64,000 nucleotides of DNA from Thermoplasmata archaeon UBA61 (GCA_002503985.1 DASW01000001.1:48113-112112); one strand, 5' to 3'. Positions 1 through 9,071 are shown, counted from the first letter of the stretch. Notes: generated from the letters alone by a model not told the origin. Made by a program: numbers and translations.

Positions 1-329
1 TTCGTCGTCCCGTCCTCTCGCACGGCCTCGGCGGCCTGAGCGGGCCCGCCATCAAGCCCGTGGGGCTCGCCTGCGTCTGGCAGATCTTCGAGAAGGTCAC
101 GATCCCGGTGATCGGGGTCGGGGGCATCGCCTCCGCGCAGGATGCCCTCGAGTACGTGATGGCCGGTGCCCGCGCGCTCGAGGTCGGGACCCAGGTGACC
201 TTTGACGGGATCGGCGTGTTCGGGCGCTTGGCCACGGACCTCTCCCGCCTCCTGGATGAACTGGGGTTCGCCCGCCTCGAGGATGCGGTCGGGGTCGCGC
301 ACCGTGCGAGTTCGGTCCCTCCCGAGTAG
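1..329 (+). CDS. pyrD: Dihydroorotate dehydrogenase catalytic subunit, C-terminal part
   Basis: The gene enters from the left edge; the reading frame is open from base 3. The visible C-terminal part has the class 1 dihydroorotate dehydrogenase stretch GLSGPAIKP, then IPVIGVGGI and a Gly-Thr near ALEVGTQV, which bind the FMN phosphate. The enzyme oxidises dihydroorotate to orotate in pyrimidine synthesis. The pyrK-like electron-transfer subunit follows 58 bases downstream, so this is probably a class 1B heteromeric enzyme that passes electrons to NAD. The N-terminus lies outside the window. Confidence 0.93.
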   Translation, partial: RRPVLSHGLGGLSGPAIKPVGLACVWQIFEKVTIPVIGVGGIASAQDALEYVMAGARALEVGTQVTFDGIGVFGRLATDLSRLLDELGFARLEDAVGVAHRASSVPPE

Positions 330-387
330 AGCCGCCGTCCCCTCCGCCGTCCCAGTCGCTATATCGCCGGCCCGCTAGGCGGACGTC

Positions 388-1164
388 GTGCGCACGGTCG
401 TGGCGGTGACGGAGCGGGTCGCCGAGACCCCCTCGACGGTCACCCTGCGCTTTCCGTATCCCACGGCCGCCGTCCCCGGACAGTTCGTCATGCTCTGGGT
501 GCCGGGCGACGACGAGCTTCCGATGTCCCTCTCCTACACGGACGGACCCTCGAAAGGGGTCACGGTCAAGGCGATGGGCGGGACGAGTCGGCGGGTCCAA
601 TCGATCCGCCCGGGCGACCGGGTCGGTATCCGGGGACCCTACGGGAACCACTTCGACCTATCCCCGAAGCGGGTCCTGATCGTGAGCGGTGGTTCGGGAG
701 CCGCAGCGCTAGCGCCCGCCGCCGGACGGTCCATCGCGGCCGGGAGCTCCGTAACGGTGGCGCTCGGGGCCACCCGGGCACCCGAGCTATTGTTCAAGGA
801 ACGGTTCCGCGCGATGGGGGCCCACGTCGAGGTCGCCACCGACGACGGGTCGGAGGGCGCGAAAGGGTTCGTCACCGCGGTCGCCGATCGGCTCCTCCAA
901 TCCGAATCGTTCGACGCGGTCTGGACGTGCGGTCCCGAGGTGATGATGAAGAAGGTGATCGCCGCGGCGGCCCCTCGCTCGGTCCCGGTCTTCTGCTCCC
1001 TGGAGCGGCACATGAAGTGCGCGCTGGGGATGTGCGATGCCTGCGCGATCGGCCCGTACCACGTCTGCGTGGACGGCCCCGTGTTCCCCGCCCCCCGTCT
1101 CGAGAACCTGAGCGATTTCGGCACGTTCCACCGGGATTCCTCGGGGCGACGCGTCCCGCTGTGA
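388..1164 (+). CDS. pyrK: Dihydroorotate dehydrogenase electron transfer subunit
   Basis: This 258-residue protein has a ferredoxin-reductase-like FAD domain (start to about residue 95), an NAD-binding domain with VSGGSG near residue 100, and a C-terminal [2Fe-2S] site with cysteines in MKCALGMCDAC and a fourth in YHVC. This is the PyrK architecture. It links the PyrD FMN to NAD. The start is GTG and the gene directly follows pyrD, as expected for a pyrDK operon. Confidence 0.93.
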   Translation: MRTVVAVTERVAETPSTVTLRFPYPTAAVPGQFVMLWVPGDDELPMSLSYTDGPSKGVTVKAMGGTSRRVQSIRPGDRVGIRGPYGNHFDLSPKRVLIVSGGSGAAALAPAAGRSIAAGSSVTVALGATRAPELLFKERFRAMGAHVEVATDDGSEGAKGFVTAVADRLLQSESFDAVWTCGPEVMMKKVIAAAAPRSVPVFCSLERHMKCALGMCDACAIGPYHVCVDGPVFPAPRLENLSDFGTFHRDSSGRRVPL

Positions 1165-1190
1165 CCCGCCCCGACGGCGATGGGACGGTT

Positions 1191-1330
1191 CGCCACCCAT
1201 TGGCGCTCAAGGCCGGTCCGGCTTTGGGACCTCAATCGGGTGCGGACCCATTGGGTGGCGTTCCCGAAGAAATCGCCTCCCTTCCCGTCCGCTCCACCCG
1301 TGCCCAACGGTCGTTGCCCGTTGGGTAGAG
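1191..1330 (-). ncRNA. Candidate omega RNA / right-end structured region of tnpB
   Basis: TnpB nucleases use a guide RNA made from the 3' end of tnpB and the adjoining right end. Here the last codons and downstream bases can fold: an 8-bp stem CCCAACGG/CCGTTGGG with a 7-base loop at 1303-1325, then a palindrome at 1247-1257 and a 5-bp hairpin at 1191-1205. The position fits, but RNA identity is inference from the family. Confidence 0.35.
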
Positions 1331-2605
1331 GGGTCTCACCACATCATCGAGAAGGGCGTCGGGGTCAAGTCGAAGACCCCCAAGCCCCGCGGTTCGTCGC
1401 AGGGCAGTTACTCCCAGGTTCAATCCTGCGTTCAGCTGCCGGTCGAGTGACCAGCCACACTTCGCGCAGTCGAATCGGGTTCCCACCCTTCTTCGGTGTT
1501 CCGACACTTCACCACATCTCGGGCAGGTACGTGACGTGCGATAGGGACTGAGCCAGAGGACCGGGACCCCCCGATCCTGCGCCTTGTAAGCCAGTTGACG
1601 GTGGAGCTCGGACCGGGGCCAGGAAGAGAGGCGGCGCCGCAGCACGCGCGAGCGGGGAACCGAGTGACTTCTCGAACCCCCGACCCTCCGACGGGGTCCC
1701 GACATGCCGGTGAGGTCCTCGAGGGCGAGAGCGGAGTGGTCGGTCGCCAACCGGTCGATGATCGAGCGAGTGATATTGTGGAGCTGGGAGCGGACTCGGT
1801 GCCTCTCCCGCCACCCTTCCCGACTCAGCAAGAGCCGAGAGACGCGTCGGTCGTGGGCCTTCTTTCGACCGAGATACCGTCGACGCCCGAAGTGTCGGGC
1901 TTGGATCTCGCGGACCTCCGGGAAGAGCACTCGAACGAAGGTGGCCCCTTCCGAGGTCACCCGGACACCGTCCAGTGAGCTTTCATTGGTATCGAGCGCG
2001 ACGAGGGAAGTAGGAGCGTACGGCTCCTCCGGAGTCTTGGCGTAGATGACGACGACTCGGTGTAGACCGATGTGCACCTGGGTCACTCGATGGTCGAGTT
2101 GAGACAACACTTGGCGATGGTAGTTGGAGACGGGAATCGTGAAGGAGGTCCACTCCCCCCGTCGAAGGGAGAGACGGAGTTTCCCGGTGTCGAGATCGAA
2201 GTGAAAGCACTTCGCAGGAACCCGAACGAACGGAGTACGGACGTAAGGGGTTCGACGTGCGATACCCTGTCGAAGACGGCGCCGATGTCCGGCGGCCAAG
2301 GAGAGGGCGATCTGGGAGGCGGCAAGCCCGATCCCTCCCGTGACTCTCGTCTCCAAGGCTCGCATCCGCGCATACCGGGAGATACGTCGGTGGGACGTAA
2401 CGCCAGCAGTGAGCACTTCCCGCAAACATTCGTTCACCAGGAGACGAAAGTCCTCCATCAGCCGTCGGACCGGCGTGGGAATGGCTCCTGGCTCATCTCG
2501 AACTGTCGGGAAATGGTCGATGCGAGGCACATGAGCGATCGAGCACGGAAGGTTCGTCGGCAATGGGAACACGAGAGACCGGCGTGGGTGCACGATGGGT
2601 CGCAC
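1232..2605 (-). CDS. tnpB: TnpB RNA-guided nuclease (IS605 OrfB family)
   Basis: The 457-residue protein has the three RuvC acidic positions of active TnpB: Asp205 in VALDTNESS, Glu296 in LALEDLTGM and Asp388 in SLDRQLNAGLNLG. A zinc ribbon (CPRCG at 361-364, CAKCG at 380-383) sits between the last two. An N-terminal helical region precedes the nuclease. TnpB cuts DNA guided by an RNA from the element's right end and helps the element persist. All catalytic residues are present, so nothing suggests decay. The start is GTG. The last roughly 35 residues are arginine-rich and overlap the putative guide RNA region, so that tail may not be functional protein. Confidence 0.9.
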   Translation of the reverse strand: MRPIVHPRRSLVFPLPTNLPCSIAHVPRIDHFPTVRDEPGAIPTPVRRLMEDFRLLVNECLREVLTAGVTSHRRISRYARMRALETRVTGGIGLAASQIALSLAAGHRRRLRQGIARRTPYVRTPFVRVPAKCFHFDLDTGKLRLSLRRGEWTSFTIPVSNYHRQVLSQLDHRVTQVHIGLHRVVVIYAKTPEEPYAPTSLVALDTNESSLDGVRVTSEGATFVRVLFPEVREIQARHFGRRRYLGRKKAHDRRVSRLLLSREGWRERHRVRSQLHNITRSIIDRLATDHSALALEDLTGMSGPRRRVGGSRSHSVPRSRVLRRRLSSWPRSELHRQLAYKAQDRGVPVLWLSPYRTSRTCPRCGEVSEHRRRVGTRFDCAKCGWSLDRQLNAGLNLGVTALRRTAGLGGLRLDPDALLDDVVRPLYPTGNDRWARVERTGREAISSGTPPNGSAPD

Positions 2606-2733
2606 CGGCCGTAAACTGGATGCTCCTTTCGCACCCGATGGAACGTGAACGATGGAGGCGAGGGCGGGCGGGACACTGGCTACACTCCTCTTGCGACGGT
2701 CGACAGAAATCCCAAAGCAGCCCGGTCCACAGG

Positions 2734-2740
2734 CTTTAAG
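2734..2740 (+). promoter_or_regulatory. Candidate TATA box for pyrG
   Basis: CTTTAAG stands about 36 bases before the GTG start of pyrG, in an otherwise GC-rich gap, at the spacing expected for an archaeal TATA box. Confidence 0.45.
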
Positions 2741-2775
2741 CGAAGGGTCCGCTACACGGGCCGGTCGGGGGTTCT

Positions 2776-4410
2776 GTGAAGGTAATCGTCGTGAGCGGCG
2801 GAGTGATTTCGGGTCTCGGGAAGGGGATCACGACCTCCTCGCTCGGCCGCCTCCTCAAGGCCCGCGGCATCTCCGTCACGATCGTCAAGATCGACCCCTA
2901 CCTCAACGTGGACGCGGGCACGATGAACCCGTACCAGCACGGCGAGGTCTTCGTGCTGGACGACGGCACCGAGGCCGACCTCGACCTCGGCAACTACGAG
3001 CGGTTCCTGGGCCAGAACATGGCGGGGACCCACAACCTCACCACGGGCAAGATCTACCGCTCGGTGATCGAGAAGGAGCGGCGGGGCGACTACCTCGGCA
3101 ACACGGTCCAGATCATCCCGCACGTGACGGGAGAGATCAAACGATCGATTCGGGAGGTGGCGCAGGCCACGGGCGCCGAGGTCGTCCTGGTCGAGGTCGG
3201 AGGCACCGTCGGTGACATCGAGTCGATGCCGTTCCTCGAGGCGTTGCGCGAGCTCTCCTACGAGCTCGGCGAGGGCCACATGGCGTTCGTCCACACGACC
3301 CTGGTCCCCGTGGTCGGGCCCGTCGGAGAACCGAAGACGAAGCCGACCCAGCACTCCGTCCGGGAGCTGCGGGCGATCGGGATCCGACCGAACGTCATCA
3401 TCTGCCGGGGTCCCCTACCGATCACCTCCGACATCAAAGCGAAGATCTCGCTCTTCTGCGACGTCCCGCCCGACGCGGTGATCGCCGTGCCCGACCAGCC
3501 CTCGATCTACGAGGTCCCTCTCGTGCTCGAAGCCCAGGGCGTCGGGACGCTCCTGACCCGCATCCTGGGCCTTCCCGAGCGCCCGCCGGACTACACCACG
3601 TGGAAGGAGTTCCTCGCGACGTACCGTCGGTGCGACGGGTCAGTCGAGGTCGCGGTCGTCGGGAAGTACACGGAGCTCCGCGACGCCTACCTCTCGCACT
3701 CCGAGGCGTTCCATCACTGCCAGGGTTCGCTCGGTGTCGAGATCCGTCTCCAGTGGTACGACTCCGAGGACATCCCGAAGAATCCCTCCCTCTTGGCCCG
3801 TCTCCAGCGCTCGGACGCGATCATCGTGCCCGGGGGGTTCGGCTCGCGGGGCACGGAGGGCAAGATCAAGGCGGTCGAGGTGGCCCGGACCGGGAAGATC
3901 CCCTACCTGGGAATCTGCTACGGCTTCCAGCTCGCGGCCATCGAGGCCGCGCGCAACGTGCTCGGGCTCCCGAAGGCGAACACGACCGAGGTCGACGCGA
4001 CAACCCCGGACCCGGTCGTTTGCGTCCTCGAGGAGCAGAAGGGACTGCACGAACTCGGCGGCACGATGCGCCTCGGGGCTCAGCGGATCATCCTCACCCC
4101 CGGCTCCAAGGTCGCCGGCCTCTACGGGAAGGGCGAGATCTGGGAGCGCCATCGGCATCGCTACGAGATCAACCCGAAGTACATCGAGCCCCTCGCGGCC
4201 CACGGCCTCGTGGTCGGCGGGATGAGCGTCGACGGGCGGGTCGAGGTCCTCGAGATGCCCAGCCATCCGTTCTTCGTCGGGGTCCAGTACCACCCCGAGT
4301 TCCTTTCCCGTCCCGAGGCGCCCCACCCGCTCTACATGGAGCTGGTCCGGGCCGCTATGGCTCGAAAGGAGGTCGCGTCCCCTGTCGCCGCCACGCCGGC
4401 TCTCGCGTGA
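2776..4410 (+). CDS. pyrG: CTP synthase
   Basis: CTP synthase converts UTP to CTP with ATP and glutamine. The N-terminal synthetase domain (about 1-265) opens with the P-loop region VVSGGVISGLGKGI and contains the KIDPYLNVDAGTM block. The C-terminal class I glutamine amidotransferase domain (about 290-530) carries the nucleophile Cys381 in YLGICYGFQ and the His/Glu pair in VGVQYHPEF. At 544 residues it is full length. The start is GTG. Its last 29 bases overlap the proposed start of aspS, which implies a pyrG-aspS operon. Confidence 0.97.
   Translation: MKVIVVSGGVISGLGKGITTSSLGRLLKARGISVTIVKIDPYLNVDAGTMNPYQHGEVFVLDDGTEADLDLGNYERFLGQNMAGTHNLTTGKIYRSVIEKERRGDYLGNTVQIIPHVTGEIKRSIREVAQATGAEVVLVEVGGTVGDIESMPFLEALRELSYELGEGHMAFVHTTLVPVVGPVGEPKTKPTQHSVRELRAIGIRPNVIICRGPLPITSDIKAKISLFCDVPPDAVIAVPDQPSIYEVPLVLEAQGVGTLLTRILGLPERPPDYTTWKEFLATYRRCDGSVEVAVVGKYTELRDAYLSHSEAFHHCQGSLGVEIRLQWYDSEDIPKNPSLLARLQRSDAIIVPGGFGSRGTEGKIKAVEVARTGKIPYLGICYGFQLAAIEAARNVLGLPKANTTEVDATTPDPVVCVLEEQKGLHELGGTMRLGAQRIILTPGSKVAGLYGKGEIWERHRHRYEINPKYIEPLAAHGLVVGGMSVDGRVEVLEMPSHPFFVGVQYHPEFLSRPEAPHPLYMELVRAAMARKEVASPVAATPALA
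4365..4372 (+). promoter_or_regulatory. Strong ribosome binding site that places the aspS start
   Basis: AAAGGAGG lies inside the end of pyrG. Nine bases later comes CTG at 4382, in the aspS frame. No ATG, GTG or TTG occurs in that frame until 4592, which would remove most of the anticodon-binding domain. The site therefore argues for initiation at CTG. Confidence 0.6.
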
Positions 4411-5692
4411 GCTCAAAGAACTGGACGGCGCGGTCGTCCGGGTCGCCGGACACCTCGAGGACTACCGAGCCCTGGGGGGCGTAGCGTTCGCTCTCGTACG
4501 GGACGGCTCGGGGACGACCCAGGTCACGCTGAAGAAGGGAGTCACCGACCCCGCGCTCTTCGCGCTCTTCTCCGAGCTCCCCCGCGAATCGGTGGTCGCC
4601 GTCGAGGGAACGGTCCACCGGTCCGAGCGGGCGAACCGAGGGGTCGAGCTGATCCCCACGGCGGTCGAGGTCATCGTTCGGGCCGAAGTGCCTCTCCCGC
4701 TCGGGATCGTCGACAAGGTCGGCGCCGAGCTTGACACCCGCCTCAACCACCGCGTGCTCGATCTACGTAAGCCCGCGGTCCGCGCAGTGTTCGAGTTGCG
4801 CTCGAGCCTCCTAGCGGGGTTCCGCGACGCATTCATTCGCCGCGGCTTCCTCGAGGTCGAGACCCCGAAGCTCCTGCGCCAGGGTGCGGAGGGAGGTGCG
4901 ACCCTCTTCGCGGTCGACTACTTCGACGGACGAGCCTACCTCGCCCAAAGCCCGCAGCTGTACAAGCAGATGCTGATCGGCGCCGGCCTCGAGCGGGTCT
5001 TCGAGATCGCGCCCGCGTTCCGGGCCGAGCCGTCCGACACGGTCCGCCACATCACCGAGTTCGCGAGCCTCGACGGGGAGATGGGGTTCATCGACTCCGT
5101 GGAGGACGTCCGCAACGCCCTCGAGGGAATCGTGACCGACGCCTTCATCACGACGAAGAAGGACCTCGCCGGGCGGGGGAACGCGCTCGCGGAGCGCATC
5201 CCCGAACCGAAGACCCCTTTCCCGCGGATCCCGTTCGCGAAGTGCGTCGAGTGGCTCGGCCGCCCCGGCTCCGAGGAGGACCTCGGGACCGAGGACGAGA
5301 AGGCGATCGGCGAGCACGTCGACCGAGAGTTCGGCGTCCCGCTCTATTTCATCACCGACTACCCGACCGCGATCAAGGCGGGGACGTTCTACGCCCAGCG
5401 GCAGGACACGAACCCGCGGCTCACGTACTACTTCGACCTCGACTTCCGCGGCCTGGAGATCGCGAGCGGCGGCGCCCGGGAGCACCGGCTCGACCGCTTG
5501 AAGGCGAACATCGAGAGCGCTGGGTTCGACCCCGAGAAGTTCTCGGGGTACCTCGAGGCGTTCCGGTTCGGGATGCCCCCCCACGGCGGTTGGGGGCTCG
5601 GTGTCGACCGGGTGGTGCAGGTCCTGGCGGGGCTCCCCAATATACGGGAGGCCCGCCTGTTCCCCCGCGACCGCTACCGCCTCGACCCGTAG
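4382..5692 (+). CDS. aspS: Aspartyl-tRNA synthetase, likely CTG start
   Basis: This class II synthetase charges tRNA-Asp (or also tRNA-Asn). Reading from CTG gives 436 residues: an N-terminal OB-fold anticodon-binding domain (about 1-105, VVRVAGHLEDYRALGG), motif 2 around FRAE (about residue 214) and motif 3 GWGLGVDR near 405. The first canonical start, GTG at 4592, would leave 366 residues and destroy the OB fold. From memory, the archaeal AspRS N-terminus of Pyrococcus/Thermococcus aligns without gaps and its Met1 falls on this CTG. A good Shine-Dalgarno precedes it. Whether the enzyme discriminates Asp from Asn tRNA is not clear. Confidence 0.92.
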   Translation: MSPPRRLSRELKELDGAVVRVAGHLEDYRALGGVAFALVRDGSGTTQVTLKKGVTDPALFALFSELPRESVVAVEGTVHRSERANRGVELIPTAVEVIVRAEVPLPLGIVDKVGAELDTRLNHRVLDLRKPAVRAVFELRSSLLAGFRDAFIRRGFLEVETPKLLRQGAEGGATLFAVDYFDGRAYLAQSPQLYKQMLIGAGLERVFEIAPAFRAEPSDTVRHITEFASLDGEMGFIDSVEDVRNALEGIVTDAFITTKKDLAGRGNALAERIPEPKTPFPRIPFAKCVEWLGRPGSEEDLGTEDEKAIGEHVDREFGVPLYFITDYPTAIKAGTFYAQRQDTNPRLTYYFDLDFRGLEIASGGAREHRLDRLKANIESAGFDPEKFSGYLEAFRFGMPPHGGWGLGVDRVVQVLAGLPNIREARLFPRDRYRLDP

Positions 5693-5710
5693 CGGAGGTC
5701 CGTCCGATCG

Positions 5711-7828
5711 ATGGTCGCTGTCAAGAGGACCCTCCCCGCGCCGCCCGAGCTCCAGAGCCGCTGGGGCGCCGTGCTCGAGGAGGCCGGTTTCCGGCCCCGG
5801 ATCCTCCACCTCCACGACCGTTTCCCCGAGGAGCGGTCGCTCGAGTTCCCGTTCGCGGCCTTGGACGGCGCCGACACTCCCCTCGCCGACCTCCTGCTCG
5901 AGCGACCCGAGGAGGTCATCGACGCGGGCATCCGCGCGATGAAGGAGCTCCTGCCGGTCGCGGGACCGGAGGCCGAAGGCCTCCGGCTACGGATCATCGG
6001 GCTCCCCCTCACCGCGCACCGCACCATCCGCGCGATCCGGGAGTCCGACCTGAACCGGTTCGTCGCGCTCGACGGGATCGTTCGCCGGGTCTCCGAGGTG
6101 CGGCCCCAGATCCGGGACGCGGTCTTCGAGTGCGTGGCCTGCCGGACGAAGTTCCACGAACCGCAGGACGAGACCTCTCTCGTCTTCCGAGAGCCGCTCG
6201 AGTGCCCCGAGTCTCAGGGCGGCTGCGGGAAGACGCAGGGCCGAACCCGGTTCCGCCTGGTCGCCGAGGAGTCGACCTACGTGGATGCCCAGCGCATCGA
6301 GATCCAGGAGCACCCCGAGACGCTTCGGCACGGGGCCCACCCGCAGGGACTCTCCGTGCTGCTCATGGAGGACCTGACGGGAAAGGTGCTGCCGGGGAAC
6401 CGGATCGTCCTCAACGGGGTCCTGAAGAGCTTCCAGCGGGCGACCGCTTCGCGGAGCGGCGTTGTGCGCAACACGACGTTCGACCTGATGGTCCTCGGGA
6501 ACTCCTTCGAATCGAAGACCCGCGAGTACGAGGAGATCGACCTGACTCCGGAGGACATCCGGCTCATCGAGCAGTTCCGTGGCGACCCGACGGTCGTCGA
6601 CAAGATCGTCCTCTCGCTCGCGCCGACCATCAAGGGGATGGAGGAGGAGAAGGAGGCGATCTCGCTCCAGCTCTTCGGCGGGGTCGAGAAGCGTCATGCG
6701 GACGGCATCCGGGTGCGCGGCGACATCCACGTCCTTCTGGTCGGTGACCCCGGTACCGCGAAGAGCCAGCTTCTCCGCTACATCGCGGACGTCGCCCCCC
6801 GGGGGATCTACACTTCCGGCAAGGGAGCGACCGCCGCAGGTCTCACGGCCGCGGCCGTGAAGGACGACTTCGCGGGGGGCCGCTGGGTGCTCGAGGCGGG
6901 CATGCTCGTGCTCGCCGACGGAGGGATGGCGATCATCGACGAGCTCGACAAGATGAGCGCCGAGGACCGCTCGGCGATGCACGAGACGCTCGAGCAGGGC
7001 ACCGTGTCGATCGCCAAGGCCGGGATCACCTCGACCCTCAACGCTCGCTGCCCCGTCCTCGCCGCGGCGAACCCGAAATGGGGCCGGTTCACGAACGACC
7101 GGACGATCGCCGAACAGCTGGACCTCCCGCCCACGCTCCTCTCCCGGTTCGACGTCATCTTCTCGATCCGGGACATCCCGAACCAGGAACGGGACCGGTC
7201 CCTCTCGCACAAGATCCTCGCCTCGCATCGCGAGGTCGAGCACCCCGGCGAGTACGCCGAGTTCGCGGGACCCGGCGGCTCGCCGTTCCCCCCCGACCTC
7301 CTCAAGAAGTACATCGCGTTCGCCCGCCGCACGGTCCGCCCGACGCTGAGCCAGGCCGCGCTCGACGCGATCGAGAACTACTACGTCCAGGTCCGTCGGC
7401 AGGGCGAGGAGCCGAACGCCCCCGTCCCGATCACGGCGCGGCAGCTCGAGGCGCTCGTCCGTCTGAGCGAGGCCGCGGCCCGGGCACGCCTCTCGAGCGA
7501 GGTGGGCATCGAGGACGCCGAACGGGCGATCCACGTCATGCAGAGCTTCCTCAAGCGCGTCTCGATGACCGAGGAAGGGAAGCTCGACATCGACCTCACC
7601 CAGACGGGCGTCAGCCACAGCCAGCGCGAGCGCATGGACATCGCGATGCGGGTCATGCGCGACCTCCAGGAGCAGGCGAACGGGACGTTCACGATCGAGC
7701 AGTACCACGAAGCGGCCGAGAAGGCCCGCATCTCGATCGCGCACGCGGACTCGATCCTCCAGACGATGCGCAACCAGGGCGAGATCATCGAGCCCCGCCC
7801 GAACCAGTACCAGCTCGTCCGCTTCTGA
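5711..7828 (+). CDS. mcm: Replicative DNA helicase MCM
   Basis: The hexameric MCM helicase unwinds DNA at replication forks. The 705 residues show an N-terminal OB domain with a zinc-binding site (CVACRTKF near 141, later CPESQGGCGK), then the AAA+ core: Walker A GDPGTAKS near 346, Walker B MAIIDELDKM near 408 and the arginine finger LLSRFD near 477. A winged-helix-like tail closes it. No intein is present. It begins 18 bases after aspS and may be co-transcribed. Confidence 0.97.
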   Translation: MVAVKRTLPAPPELQSRWGAVLEEAGFRPRILHLHDRFPEERSLEFPFAALDGADTPLADLLLERPEEVIDAGIRAMKELLPVAGPEAEGLRLRIIGLPLTAHRTIRAIRESDLNRFVALDGIVRRVSEVRPQIRDAVFECVACRTKFHEPQDETSLVFREPLECPESQGGCGKTQGRTRFRLVAEESTYVDAQRIEIQEHPETLRHGAHPQGLSVLLMEDLTGKVLPGNRIVLNGVLKSFQRATASRSGVVRNTTFDLMVLGNSFESKTREYEEIDLTPEDIRLIEQFRGDPTVVDKIVLSLAPTIKGMEEEKEAISLQLFGGVEKRHADGIRVRGDIHVLLVGDPGTAKSQLLRYIADVAPRGIYTSGKGATAAGLTAAAVKDDFAGGRWVLEAGMLVLADGGMAIIDELDKMSAEDRSAMHETLEQGTVSIAKAGITSTLNARCPVLAAANPKWGRFTNDRTIAEQLDLPPTLLSRFDVIFSIRDIPNQERDRSLSHKILASHREVEHPGEYAEFAGPGGSPFPPDLLKKYIAFARRTVRPTLSQAALDAIENYYVQVRRQGEEPNAPVPITARQLEALVRLSEAAARARLSSEVGIEDAERAIHVMQSFLKRVSMTEEGKLDIDLTQTGVSHSQRERMDIAMRVMRDLQEQANGTFTIEQYHEAAEKARISIAHADSILQTMRNQGEIIEPRPNQYQLVRF

Positions 7829-7848
7829 CGGGCGCGAGCCGGCCCCCT

Positions 7849-7856
7849 CTTTATTT
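7849..7856 (+). promoter_or_regulatory. Candidate TATA box for the DUF424 gene
   Basis: CTTTATTT in a GC-rich gap, about 40 bases before the ATG at 7896. Confidence 0.4.
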
Positions 7857-7895
7857 CCCCTCGGTCCTGCGGGTTCGAGCACCGGAGGCCAATCC

Positions 7896-8210
7896 ATGGA
7901 CGACGGGGTGGTGATGCGGGTCCATCGGGTCCGCTCCGAGTTCGTGGTCGCCGCGTGCGACGCGGACCTCCTCGGCCGGGACCTCCCGGTCGGCGACAAG
8001 GGCCGCACGGTCAAGGTCTCGGCCCAGTTCTACGGGGAGCGGCGGGTCTCCCGAGAGGAGCTGCTCTGGGCCCTTCAGCGCGCCACGATCGCGAACCTGC
8101 TCGGCGAGCGGGTGATGAAGCTCGCCGCGGAGGGGGGCTTCGTCTCCGCTGACGGGGTCGGAACGCTCGGCGGGGTCCCGCACGCCGAGATCATCGCGAT
8201 GAGCGGGTAG
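7896..8210 (+). CDS. DUF424 family protein
   Basis: This 104-residue archaeal protein matches DUF424 by its pattern: an FVVAACDADLLGR stretch, a central TIANLLGE and a terminal GGVPHAEII. The family has no proven function but usually sits with translation genes such as aIF2 beta or NMD3, as here where nmd3 follows 72 bases later. A role near the ribosome is inference from context. Confidence 0.85.
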   Translation: MDDGVVMRVHRVRSEFVVAACDADLLGRDLPVGDKGRTVKVSAQFYGERRVSREELLWALQRATIANLLGERVMKLAAEGGFVSADGVGTLGGVPHAEIIAMSG

Positions 8211-8282
8211 GGCGGTTCTCGGAACCGCACCGCGAACCTTACGAGGGCGGGTGGCCATTCTTCCTCTCCACGGAAATCGGCG

Positions 8283-9071
8283 ATGAGCGAAGGGGAGTTC
8301 TGCGTGGTCTGCGGCGCGACCGGCCGGTCGCTCGTCGACGGCGTGTGCGCCGAGTGCGCCGCCGACCGGACCCCCCTCCTCTCCGCCCCGAAGCGGGCCG
8401 AGGTGACCGTCTGTCCTACCTGCGGGGCCCGAAGGCGAGGCGCTCACTGGGAGCGGGCAGGGTCGAGCCCGGTCCTGACCGCGGAGGACCTCGCCCCGTT
8501 CCTTCAGATTCCCGACGAGGTGGCGGTCCGCCGGGTGCAATGGGAGGAGACGATGGCCACAGCGACCGTCCGCGAGCTCGTCGGCCGCGCGCGCGTGCGC
8601 TTCCGTGGCATCGAGCGGGATGTCGAGGTACCGCTCTCGGTGCGGACCATCCGCATGACGTGCCCCGAGTGCAGCCGAAAGAGCGGGAAGTACTACACCG
8701 CGACCATCCAGATGCGAGGGCCGGCGGACGGACCGAGCGAGAAACCGATCGCGCTACGCGCCCGGCTCGAGGAGGAGTGGACCCGCCTGGTCCGGGAGAT
8801 GCGTCCGGATTGGCGCAACGCGGTCGCCTGGCGCGAGGAGCTCCCCGAGGGCTGGAACTGCTTCTTCACCGACACGCTCGCGGCCCGGGCGGTGGCCAAG
8901 CTCGCCAAACAGCGCTTCGGCGCGTCCCTGAAGGAGTCCTCGAGCCTGGTCGGCCGCAAGAACGGCCAGGACCTCTACCGGGTCACCTTCTGTCTTCGGT
9001 TCGCGCGCCGCCCCTCCGACCCATCGAGCAAAGGCCCCACGACGGGCGTCGGCGGCGTAGTCGAACAATAG
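8283..9071 (+). CDS. NMD3-like ribosome biogenesis protein
   Basis: The protein has the archaeal NMD3 layout: an N-terminal zinc module with CVVC (7-10) and CAEC (22-25), a second pair beginning CPTCG near residue 44, and another CPEC pair near 125. The rest resembles the NMD3 core. In eukaryotes NMD3 exports 60S subunits. The archaeal form presumably acts on the large ribosomal subunit or in translation control. 262 residues is a usual archaeal length. Confidence 0.87.
   Translation: MSEGEFCVVCGATGRSLVDGVCAECAADRTPLLSAPKRAEVTVCPTCGARRRGAHWERAGSSPVLTAEDLAPFLQIPDEVAVRRVQWEETMATATVRELVGRARVRFRGIERDVEVPLSVRTIRMTCPECSRKSGKYYTATIQMRGPADGPSEKPIALRARLEEEWTRLVREMRPDWRNAVAWREELPEGWNCFFTDTLAARAVAKLAKQRFGASLKESSSLVGRKNGQDLYRVTFCLRFARRPSDPSSKGPTTGVGGVVEQ

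Larger units (their letters stand above)
1191..2640 (-). mobile_element. Solitary tnpB element (IS200/IS605 superfamily), approximate limits
   Basis: A single tnpB-type gene lies between pyrK and pyrG, two conserved genes read on the opposite strand, and there is no tnpA recombinase beside it. Small inverted repeats lie past the 3' end of tnpB: CGCCA/TGGCG at 1191-1205 and ACCCA/TGGGT at 1247-1257. IS605-type right ends carry subterminal hairpins of this kind. The element is either mobilised in trans or stranded. The outer limits are a guess because no direct repeat or TAM can be fixed from one copy. Confidence 0.55.

Noticed and set aside
7868..7890. GGGTTCGAGCACC resembling a tRNA T arm before the DUF424 gene
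   Set aside because: No matching T stem, anticodon arm or acceptor stem can be built around it.
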